Source: Magnetococcales bacterium | GTDB lineage: Bacteria > Pseudomonadota > Magnetococcia > Magnetococcales > Magnetaquicoccaceae | Assembly: GCA_015228895.1 (NCBI GenBank) | Contig: JADGCR010000165.1 | Span: forward strand, 1 to 5,188 | Reading direction: 5' to 3' | DNA: 5,188 bases | Shown here: positions 1 through 5,188 of the stretch, piece after piece | Layout of the letters: every line of letters starts with the position of its first letter | Numbering within the stretch: the stretch's first letter is position 1 | Notes under the pieces: model-generated | The model's database searches: none | What the model was told of the DNA's origin: nothing | Seen by the model: the letters and a program-made list of their open reading frames with translations, nothing else | Translations under genes and position numbers: made by a program

Positions 1-649
1 ACACGACCTGTCCCAGATAATTGATATGGATCCGCTGGGAAGGTCGGCCACAGGGGAGGGGCAGGGGGAAGGTGAGGGGGTCGGGACGTTGCGAGGCGAT
101 GTGTCCCGCCCAGTTTTTCAGGGAGTAGCCGGTGCCATGGAAGGCCCGGAGCCGCACCACGCGCCATGTCCGTCTGGGGAGCGGGGGATTGGTCTGGTAT
201 CGGTTCCAATACCAGATGGGCCCGTCCGGTGGTTTGAGCGCTTTCAGGGTCTGGTTGACCGTGGCGAACTGTTCCGGGGAGTCGTAACAGTTCAACAGCA
301 GTTCGTTCAGGCCGGCGGCGAAGAGTTGTTCCAGGCGGGCGGTTTTCTTGAGGGCGTCCCCGTTGCTCTCCATGCGGATGAACGTCCCCGGCAGCCGCTC
401 GCGAAACATCCTGATGATGGCGATGATGTTTTTGTTCATCAAAGGTTCGCACATCAGGTGCAGGCCAATGGTTTTGTCGAACTGGATCGTTTCCAGTTCC
501 CCGATGATTCTTTCCACGGTCGCCAGCGTCATCCCCTCCTTTGGGGTGGGAAAGGTGCCGGAGGGGCAGAACGGGCAGGAGCGGTTGCACCAGGAAGCGA
601 TTTGAATCTCCACCTGATCCACATCCTGAATTGCCATGTATTCTGCCAT
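1..649 (-). CDS. Radical SAM protein, probable SPASM domain (3' end outside window)
   Basis: Translating the minus strand from the ATG at 649 gives 216 codons with no stop down to the window edge, so the gene is cut at its 3' end. The N-terminus reads MAEYMAIQDVDQVEIQIASW and is followed by C21-NRS-C25-PF-C28, the CxxxCxxC motif that binds the [4Fe-4S] cluster in radical SAM enzymes. M66-C-E-P69 sits where the family usually has GGEP, and S95-N96-G97 fits the next conserved strand. C200 followed by GRPSQRIHINYLGQVV resembles the start of a SPASM auxiliary-cluster domain, but the later cysteines would lie outside the window. Such enzymes reductively cleave S-adenosylmethionine to a 5'-deoxyadenosyl radical and often modify peptides or sugars; the substrate here is unknown. 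An in-frame ATG at 655 is an alternative start, and one at 637 is less likely. The gene follows the TPR-glycosyltransferase gene by about 57 bp on the same strand, which suggests co-transcription. Radical SAM assignment is firm; SPASM is inferred from partial sequence. Confidence 0.9.
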   Translation of the reverse strand, partial: MAEYMAIQDVDQVEIQIASWCNRSCPFCPSGTFPTPKEGMTLATVERIIGELETIQFDKTIGLHLMCEPLMNKNIIAIIRMFRERLPGTFIRMESNGDALKKTARLEQLFAAGLNELLLNCYDSPEQFATVNQTLKALKPPDGPIWYWNRYQTNPPLPRRTWRVVRLRAFHGTGYSLKNWAGHIASQRPDPLTFPLPLPCGRPSQRIHINYLGQVV

Positions 650-658
650 ATCCATCCA

Positions 659-663
659 TCCCT
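659..663 (-). promoter_or_regulatory. Weak ribosome binding site for the radical SAM gene
   Basis: The minus strand reads AGGGA here, 9 nt before the ATG at 649 but only 3 nt before the alternative ATG at 655. The spacing favours 649 as the start. The match to Shine-Dalgarno is modest, so the start choice is tentative. Confidence 0.4.
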
Positions 664-676
664 GTCCGACCCGGAC
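664..676 (-). other. Small hairpin just upstream of the radical SAM ribosome binding site
   Basis: The minus strand reads GTCCG-GGT-CGGAC, a perfect 5-bp GC-rich stem with a 3-nt loop ending directly before the AGGGA. In the mRNA it could affect ribosome access to the radical SAM start. Part of it (CGGGTC, 668-673) can also pair with GACCCG at 693-698, so two exclusive folds are possible. A stem this short can arise by chance in GC-rich DNA. Confidence 0.25.
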
Positions 677-681
677 CGGTG

Positions 682-717
682 AAAAAAAAGAGCGGGTCTG
701 GGAACGTCACCTCCCAG
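682..717 (-). terminator. Terminator-like hairpin plus T8 tract (weak)
   Basis: On the minus strand CTGGGA (717-712) and TCCCAG (703-698) form a 6-bp inverted repeat with an 8-nt loop that spans the stop codon of the large TPR-GT gene. A run of eight T follows at 689-682. The T run begins 8 nt after the stem, whereas an intrinsic terminator normally has it immediately after. It may be a leaky attenuator or chance. Read-through into the radical SAM gene remains the simpler reading. Confidence 0.25.
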
Positions 718-3700
718 GATTTTCACTATAGCGCAAGCGTCGCAGTTGTTCCACCATCTCCTGCACCACGCCGGACCAGTCGTCCAGTCGCCGTTGACGG
801 AACAGGCGCATCCCGTCCGGATACCAGGGGGAGTCGTCGCGCGCGTGCAGCCAGCGCCAATCGGTTTTGCGGCCCGGCAGCATCACCCAGCACCGTTTTC
901 CCAAAGCGCCCGTCAGATGGGCCACGGCGGAATCGATGGTGATCACCAGATCCAGTCGGGCCACAATGGCCGCCGTGTCTCCGAAGTCCCGGATGGCGCC
1001 GCCCAGATGCAGCAAAGGCAAGGGTGCGCGTCGGGCCTCCTCTGCGCCACTGTCCTTTTGCAGACTGACGAAGCCGACCCCCGGCACGCTCCACAGCGGG
1101 GCCAGGGGATGCAGGTCCGGCAGGGAGCGGTGGTGGTCGTTGAGATGCCGGGGATCTCCCTTCCACACCAGACCCACCCGCAGCCCCGACGAGGGCAGAC
1201 GGGCCTCCCAGAGGGGCAGGCGCTCCGCCGGTGGTCGCAGATAGGGGATCCTGTCGGGGATGAGGTCCAGATGGCCGGGGATGGAGAGGAGCAGCGTGCA
1301 GAAGTCGTGGGGTGGATACCCCTGGAGCGTCTCCAGGATCAGCAGCTGGTCCAGCCCTTCCAGGGAGGCCAGCAGGGGAGCCAGGGCCGCCGGACAGACC
1401 AGGGTGAGCCGCGCCGCCCCCCGGGCTTTCAGGACGGGGAGGTAGCGGGCGAACTGAATCTGGTCGCCAAAGCCTTGTTCCGGCAGGACCAACAGGGATT
1501 TGCCCGTCAGATCCTCCCCCCGCCACCAGGGAAACGGCAGTTCGGGCCGGGTGACGCGCCACCGGGTCTTGTCGGGGTGATGTCGGGCCTCGTGCAGGGG
1601 CCACCCCTCCTGGAAGCGTCCCAGGGTCAGGTAAAGCAGGGAGAGGTTCCAGCGGGTATCCATGCAGTCCGGCTTGAGTTCCAGCGCCCGGAGGAAGGCC
1701 GTTTCGGCCGCGGCGAAACGGTGTTGCGCCTGGAGGAGGGAGCCCAGGTTGTTGCAGGCCCCGGCATGGTCCGGCTGGCTTCGCAGGGCGCGCAGGAAGG
1801 CGGCTTCGGCCTGAGGCTCCTGCAACCGTTCGAACAGCAGCGTCCCCAGATTGTTGTTGGCGTCCGCCAGATCCGGCTCCAGCGCCAGGGCCCGGCGCAG
1901 GGCGGCTTCGGCCTCGGCGGGGCGGTTTTGTTCTTTCAGGAGCAGGCCCAGGCTGTTCCAGGCCGGGGCGAAGTCGGGTCGCCATTCCAGGAGGTGACGG
2001 AACACCTTCTCGGCCTCCTGGCCGCGGCCGTTTTTTTGCAGCAGGTTGCCCAGGTTGTTCCAGGCGGCGCAATGGTGGGGTTGCAGCCGCAGTGTCTGGC
2101 GAAAGGCGGCTTCGGCCTGGTCGAACCGTTTCCCGGCGCACAGGAGGGTGCCCAGATTGTTGTGGGCCTCCCCATGCTCCGGCTGGAGGTGGATGGCCCG
2201 CCGGAAGGCGGTTTCGGCCTCGGCGAGGCGGTTTCGTCGCTGCAACAGGTAGCCCAGATTGTTCCAGACATCGGCCTGGTCCGGGTCGTGGGTCAGAACC
2301 CGGCGCAGGACGGTTTCGGCCTCGGGGTGGCGTCCCTGTCCGGTCAGGAGGAGCGCCAGATTGTTGCCCGCCCCCACATGGTCCGGCTGGCGGGCCAGCA
2401 CCTGGCGGTAGGCCTCTTCGGCCTCGGGAACACGGTTCTGTCCGGCGCGCAGCAGACCCAGATTGTACCGCGCCGGGACAAAATCCGGCTGGCGGGCCAG
2501 GGCCTGTCGCAGGGGGGCCTCGGCCTGGTCGAACCGTTGCATTCCGGTCAACAGCATGCCCAGGTTGTTGAGGATTTCCACATGGTCCGGCTGGCTGCCA
2601 AGGGCCTGGCGCCAGCAGGCGAGGGCCTGTTCCGGATCTCCCGTCGCCAGATGGCAGGCCGCGGCCAGATTGAGCCGTTCCGGGGTGGGTGGCGCTCCCT
2701 GGAGCCGTTGGAGCGCCAGATGGGGTCGCCCCTGCCCGTAGAGGTCGAAAGCGGAGTCCGGCACCGCATCGGCCAGCGCCTCCCCGGCCCGGTCGATCAC
2801 CCGGGACCAGTCGTCCGGGCGGCTCTGGCGGAACAGGCGCATGCCCGCGCCATACCAGGGGGAGTCCTCCCGGTCGTGCAGCCAGCGCCAATCCGTGTTC
2901 CGGGCGGGGAGCAACACCCAGCACGGCACTCCCAACGCCCCGGCCACATGGACCAGGGCGGTGTCGATGGAGATCACCAGATCCAACTGGCTCACGATGG
3001 CGGCGGTGTCGGCGAAATCCTGGAGCATGCCCCCCAGGTGGAGCAGCGGCTGATCCCGGGGGGGGGTGGCGGCCTCCGCCGCGCCCACCCCGGTTTGCAA
3101 ACTGACAAACACCACCTCCGGTACTGCCCACAACGGGGCCAGCGGGAGCAAACCGGGCAACGAGCGGTTGGGGTCGTTCTGGTGGTCTGGCGCCCCTTTC
3201 CACACCAGGCCCACCCGGAATCCCTGGCGTGGCAGGAGATCGCGCCAACGGGCCACCCGGTCGGCCGGGGCCTGCAGATAGGGGAGCGCCATCGGGAACT
3301 CCCCCAGATGACGGGGCAGGGAGAGGAGAAACACCCAGAAATCGTGGGGGGGATACGTCTGGTCCCCGCGCGGCACCAGCAGCCGGTCCACTCCGTCCAG
3401 GGAGGCGAGCAGGGGTGCGAGAGGGGCGGGGCAAACCAGGGTGAGGGTGCAACCGAACACGGTTTTCAACCGGGTCAGATAACGGCAGAACTGAATCTGG
3501 TCGCCAAAGCCCTGTTCGTGCATCACCAGCAGGCTCTTGCCGGTGAGATCCTCCCCCTGCCACATGGGACAGGAGATCTGGATGGGGGTGACGCGCCACG
3601 GGTTCGGGCCGGGTTCCATACGGGCGGCGTACAGGGGCCACCCCTCCTGGAACCGTCCCAGGGAGAGCAGCAGCAGGGCCAGGTTCCAGCGGAGGTCGGT

Positions 3701-4420
3701 GGCCTCCGGCCGCACCGTCAGGGCGTGGCGCAAAACCGTTTCGGCCTCCTGGAACCGTTTCTCCCCCTTCAGGAGGAGCGCCAGGTTGTTGCAGGCGTCC
3801 AGGTGGTTCGGTTCGAGGGACAACGCCCGCCGGAAGGCCGCCATGGCCTCCTGGTCGCGGTGCAGCTCCTTGAGGAGGACACCATGATTATAATGGGTGT
3901 CCGCGTGCCGTGGTCGCAGGCGGGCCAGTTGACGGCAGGCGGTCTCGGCCTCCTGGAAGCGGCCCTGTTGGCGCAGCAGATTGGTCAGCTGGTAATGAAA
4001 ATCCGCCTGGTCCGGAAAAAAAGCCACCCCCTGCCGCCACAGGGCGATGGCTTCGTCTCCCGTCAGCAGGGTGCCCAGGTTGTGGTAGGTCTCCAGGTGA
4101 TCCGGTTTGAGCCGCAACGCCCGTCTGTAGCAGGCCACCGCCTGTTCGGGATGCTGTCGTTCCCGATGCAGATTGCCCAGATTGTTGTGGATTTCGGCGG
4201 AATCCGGCTTGAGGCGCAACGCCTGCCGCCAGCAGTGACCGGCCTGCTCCAGCTCCCCCAGACGGGCATGACAGATGGCCATGAGATTCAACGGGGGGAG
4301 CTCCGCCGGACGGCTCCCGTGCAGCCTGGTGGCCAGGGACAGGGCCTCAGGGAGCCGGTCCAGGGCGTACAGGGCCAAAGCCTCCTCCAGGGTCGGTTTC
4401 ACCGGCTGTTGATCAGACAT
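707..4420 (-). CDS. Duplicated, fused TPR-glycosyltransferase (TPR-GT-TPR-GT, GT9-like), 1237 aa
   Basis: The protein starts with ATG at 4418-4420, behind a good GGGAGG ribosome binding site, and ends with TGA at 707-709. Order of parts: degenerate helical repeat 9-39; TPR units 40-239; GT domain 1 about 255-545; second TPR array 579-918; GT domain 2 about 934-1230. Each GT domain has EQGFGDQIQF (302-311, 981-990), whose Asp aligns with the catalytic Asp of GT9 heptosyltransferases, then GLVWKG (404-409, 1083-1088), RSLP, and a donor-binding D-x-A-x-x-H (D486/H491, D1163/H1168). By family it should move a nucleotide-activated sugar to an acceptor, with the TPR solenoids binding a protein partner or substrate; donor and acceptor are unknown. 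No signal peptide or membrane segment is seen, so a cytoplasmic site is likely. Most GT9-type TPR proteins carry one GT domain; two per chain is unusual. Its start overlaps the upstream paralogue's end by 22 bp. Domain family is confident, biochemical role is not. Confidence 0.93.
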   Translation of the reverse strand: MSDQQPVKPTLEEALALYALDRLPEALSLATRLHGSRPAELPPLNLMAICHARLGELEQAGHCWRQALRLKPDSAEIHNNLGNLHRERQHPEQAVACYRRALRLKPDHLETYHNLGTLLTGDEAIALWRQGVAFFPDQADFHYQLTNLLRQQGRFQEAETACRQLARLRPRHADTHYNHGVLLKELHRDQEAMAAFRRALSLEPNHLDACNNLALLLKGEKRFQEAETVLRHALTVRPEATDLRWNLALLLLSLGRFQEGWPLYAARMEPGPNPWRVTPIQISCPMWQGEDLTGKSLLVMHEQGFGDQIQFCRYLTRLKTVFGCTLTLVCPAPLAPLLASLDGVDRLLVPRGDQTYPPHDFWVFLLSLPRHLGEFPMALPYLQAPADRVARWRDLLPRQGFRVGLVWKGAPDHQNDPNRSLPGLLPLAPLWAVPEVVFVSLQTGVGAAEAATPPRDQPLLHLGGMLQDFADTAAIVSQLDLVISIDTALVHVAGALGVPCWVLLPARNTDWRWLHDREDSPWYGAGMRLFRQSRPDDWSRVIDRAGEALADAVPDSAFDLYGQGRPHLALQRLQGAPPTPERLNLAAACHLATGDPEQALACWRQALGSQPDHVEILNNLGMLLTGMQRFDQAEAPLRQALARQPDFVPARYNLGLLRAGQNRVPEAEEAYRQVLARQPDHVGAGNNLALLLTGQGRHPEAETVLRRVLTHDPDQADVWNNLGYLLQRRNRLAEAETAFRRAIHLQPEHGEAHNNLGTLLCAGKRFDQAEAAFRQTLRLQPHHCAAWNNLGNLLQKNGRGQEAEKVFRHLLEWRPDFAPAWNSLGLLLKEQNRPAEAEAALRRALALEPDLADANNNLGTLLFERLQEPQAEAAFLRALRSQPDHAGACNNLGSLLQAQHRFAAAETAFLRALELKPDCMDTRWNLSLLYLTLGRFQEGWPLHEARHHPDKTRWRVTRPELPFPWWRGEDLTGKSLLVLPEQGFGDQIQFARYLPVLKARGAARLTLVCPAALAPLLASLEGLDQLLILETLQGYPPHDFCTLLLSIPGHLDLIPDRIPYLRPPAERLPLWEARLPSSGLRVGLVWKGDPRHLNDHHRSLPDLHPLAPLWSVPGVGFVSLQKDSGAEEARRAPLPLLHLGGAIRDFGDTAAIVARLDLVITIDSAVAHLTGALGKRCWVMLPGRKTDWRWLHARDDSPWYPDGMRLFRQRRLDDWSGVVQEMVEQLRRLRYSENPGR
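731..1621 (-). other. GT domain 2 of the fused protein (GT9-like)
   Basis: Covers residues about 934-1230. The domain opens with the TPR-to-GT boundary motif LGRFQEGWPL, then WWRGEDLTGKSLLVLPEQGF, D986, GLVWKG at 1083-1088, DFGDTAAI at 1145-1152, IDSAVAH at 1162-1168 and TDWRWLHARDDSPWY at 1186-1200. All expected nucleotide-sugar-site residues are present, so it appears catalytically competent. In its C-terminal half it is closer to the GT domain of the upstream gene than to GT domain 1 (FVSLQK, DFGDTAAI, DSAVAHL, GALGK). Confidence 0.8.
1451..1474 (-). repeat. 24-nt perfect direct repeat, copy in GT domain 2
   Basis: This segment encodes GFGDQIQF and is identical at the nucleotide level to 3488-3511. 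The spacing is 2037 bp (679 codons), so it marks the internal gene duplication and offers a site for homologous recombination between the copies. Confidence 0.85.
1667..2686 (-). repeat. TPR array 2: ten tandem 34-residue (102-bp) repeats
   Basis: Residues 579-918 divide into ten units of exactly 34 residues, starting at 579, 613, 647, 681, 715, 749, 783, 817, 851 and 885. The shared pattern is NNLGxLL, then EAExxFRxAL, then PD at the unit end. An eleventh half unit (RWNLSLLYLTLGRFQEGW) leads into GT domain 2. In the DNA the cccaggttgtt/cccagattgtt segment recurs every 102 bp, for example at 1743, 1845 and 1947. The array should form a right-handed superhelix that binds a protein or peptide. 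Confidence 0.93.
2786..3658 (-). other. GT domain 1 of the fused protein (GT9-like)
   Basis: Covers residues about 255-545. Motifs in order are LGRFQEGWPLYAAR, MWQGEDLTGKSLLVMHEQGF with D307, PPHDFW, GLVWKG at 404-409, NRSLP, ISIDTALVH at 483-491 and TDWRWLHDREDSPWY at 509-523. It aligns with GT domain 2 at a constant offset of 679 residues through GLVWKG, dropping to 677 afterwards. The expected catalytic Asp and donor-site residues are retained, so there is no sign that this copy is dead. Confidence 0.8.
3488..3511 (-). repeat. 24-nt perfect direct repeat, copy in GT domain 1
   Basis: Partner of 1451-1474; encodes GFGDQIQF around the probable catalytic Asp. The matching segment in the upstream gene (about 5146-5169) is similar but diverged (encodes GFGDQLQF). 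Confidence 0.85.
3704..4303 (-). repeat. TPR array 1: six TPR units, one shortened
   Basis: Residues 40-239 form units 40-73, 74-107, 108-137, 138-171, 172-205 and 206-239. A half unit (RWNLALLLLSLGRFQEGW) follows and enters GT domain 1. The third unit has 30 residues, lacking four in the turn between helices A and B (LGTLLTG-DEAIALW). Residues 9-39 before the array look like a further degenerate repeat. Confidence 0.88.
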
Positions 4421-5188
4421 TCAAGCGCCTCCCGCAACCGTTCCACCACCTCCGTCCAGTCGTCCGGTCGGCTCTGCCGGAACAGACGGAGAACGCCGGG
4501 ATACCAGGGGGAGTCCGCGCGCTCCCGCATCCAGCGCCAGTCCGCGTTGTGGGAGACCAGCAGCCAGCACGGTTTTCCCAGCGCTCCGGCCAGATGGGCC
4601 ACGGCGGAGTCGCAGCAGATCACCAGGTCCAGGTGGTGGATAATGGCGGCGGTGTCGCCGAAATCCTCGATCTCCGCTCCCAGGGGGAGCAGGGGTTGAC
4701 CGGGAGGCGGATGGTTGGCCTCCTCCTCTCCCTCTCCTTTCTGCAAACTGACGAAACCGACCCCCGGCACCTCCCACAATGGGGCCAGCGTCTCCAACCC
4801 GGCGAGGGAGCGGGTGGCGTCGTGGGAGAAGGCCGGGTTGCCTTTCCAGAGCAGGCCCACCCGCAATCCACGGGGCCAGTCGCGGGAGGCCCAGCGGGAA
4901 AGCCGTTCCAACGGGGCGTTCAGATAGGGGAGGGTGGCCGGCAGGGTGGCCTGCGTGCTGCCCAGCAGCCCGGGCAGCGAGAGGGGCAACACCCAGAAAT
5001 CGTGGGGTGGATCAAGCGGGGTCGTCTCCTGCGTCACCACCCGGTCCACCCCCGGCAGCAGCCGGAACAGGGGCGCGAGGGGGGCGGCGCAGACCATGGT
5101 GAGCCGTCCGACCCCCAGGGATTTCAACCGCGGGACATAGCGGCAGAACTGGAGTTGATCGCCAAACCCCTGTTCCGGCAGGAGCAGC
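4399..5188 (-). CDS. GT9-like glycosyltransferase, probably TPR-containing (5' end outside window)
   Basis: The frame is open from the window edge (first full codon 5185-5187) to TGA at 4399-4401, giving 262 visible residues. The conserved LLLPEQGFGDQLQFCRYVPR lies at the very edge, upstream of any start codon in the window, so the true start is outside. Counting visible residues, motifs are EQGFGD with catalytic-type D10, PPHDFW 60-65, GLLWKG 111-116, DFGDTAAI 175-182, CCDSAVAH 191-198 and ADWRW 215-219. The protein is a close paralogue of the two GT domains of the next gene, and by analogy an N-terminal TPR array is expected but not seen. It should transfer a nucleotide-activated sugar; donor and acceptor are unknown. 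It differs from both other copies by a longer loop at 76-87 and by RSLA where they have RSLP. The last 22 bp overlap the next gene's start, and the next gene's ribosome binding site lies inside this one, which predicts translational coupling. Confidence 0.92.
   Translation of the reverse strand, partial: LLLPEQGFGDQLQFCRYVPRLKSLGVGRLTMVCAAPLAPLFRLLPGVDRVVTQETTPLDPPHDFWVLPLSLPGLLGSTQATLPATLPYLNAPLERLSRWASRDWPRGLRVGLLWKGNPAFSHDATRSLAGLETLAPLWEVPGVGFVSLQKGEGEEEANHPPPGQPLLPLGAEIEDFGDTAAIIHHLDLVICCDSAVAHLAGALGKPCWLLVSHNADWRWMRERADSPWYPGVLRLFRQSRPDDWTEVVERLREALECLINSR
4428..4433 (-). promoter_or_regulatory. Ribosome binding site for the 1237-aa TPR-GT gene
   Basis: The minus strand reads GGGAGG, 7 nt before the ATG at 4420. 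This is a strong Shine-Dalgarno match at normal spacing. It lies within the final codons of the upstream gene and supports the chosen start and coupled translation. Confidence 0.75.

Noticed and set aside
26..682. Plus-strand open frame of 218 codons
   Set aside because: It is the codon-register antisense of the radical SAM gene, whose minus-strand translation has a full CxxxCxxC motif and a coherent fold.
529..726. Short minus-strand open frame of 65 codons across the intergenic gap
   Set aside because: It overlaps both the end of the TPR-GT gene and the cluster-motif region of the radical SAM gene in a different frame, has no domain, and ends in a Pro/Arg-rich tail.
1667..2686. CRISPR-like or satellite array suggested by the 102-bp periodicity
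   Set aside because: The units are adjoining, diverged and wholly coding, and their period is exactly one TPR of 34 codons. There are no short identical repeats separated by unique spacers.
726..3641. Minus-strand open frame of 971 codons in another frame inside the large gene
   Set aside because: It is rich in Pro, Gly and Arg with no domain, typical of an off-frame reading of GC-rich DNA. The overlapping frame has clear TPR and GT motifs throughout.
707..4420. Assignment as a GT41 O-GlcNAc transferase because of the TPR-GT layout
   Set aside because: The catalytic domains carry EQGFGDQ, GLVWKG and D-x-A-x-x-H motifs that fit GT9-like enzymes. I see no GT41 signature motifs.
746..4699. Plus-strand open frame of 1317 codons antisense to the TPR-GT genes
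   Set aside because: Over the large gene its codons are exactly in register with the sense codons, so a stop would need a sense TTA, CTA or TCA. These are nearly absent in this GC-rich gene. The product is low-complexity and Gln/Gly-rich, mirroring the repeats, with no recognisable domain.

Overview
The window is GC-rich bacterial DNA in which every supported gene lies on the minus strand. Transcription therefore runs from high to low coordinates: a partial TPR-type glycosyltransferase gene (4399-5188, 5' end outside the window), a giant 1237-residue TPR/glycosyltransferase gene (707-4420), and a partial radical SAM gene (1-649, 3' end outside the window). The first two genes overlap by 22 bp and the third follows after about 57 bp, so the three look like one operon. 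The radical SAM gene was found by translating the minus strand; its frame is open to the window edge, with no stop inside the window.

The central protein reads TPR - GT - TPR - GT. It is best explained as two complete copies of a TPR-glycosyltransferase gene fused head to tail in one reading frame. Copy 1 (about residues 1-550) has six TPR units before its GT domain; copy 2 (about 551-1237) has ten units of exactly 34 residues. Both GT domains resemble the GT9 (ADP-heptose:LPS heptosyltransferase-like) family. They carry an EQGFGDQ motif containing the probable catalytic Asp, a GLVWKG strand, an RSLP turn, and a D-[ST]-A-x-x-H donor-binding signature. The upstream gene ends in a third GT domain of the same type, so three paralogous GT domains lie within 4.5 kb.

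Downstream, the radical SAM protein has a clear CxxxCxxC cluster motif (C21, C25, C28). Near the window edge it has what looks like the start of a SPASM-type C-terminal domain (C200, then a GRPSQRIHINYLGQ stretch). None of the visible N-termini has a signal peptide or membrane segment, so the proteins are probably cytoplasmic. Together they suggest a cassette that modifies a glycan, protein or peptide. The substrate cannot be read from this window.

GC content, codon choice (TTA, CTA and TCA are nearly absent) and abundant TPR-GT9 proteins fit a GC-rich proteobacterium. A magnetococcus-like or other alphaproteobacterial source is possible, but this is a low-confidence inference. I saw no tRNA, rRNA, CRISPR array, insertion sequence or phage feature, and no gene-free stretch longer than about 60 bp.
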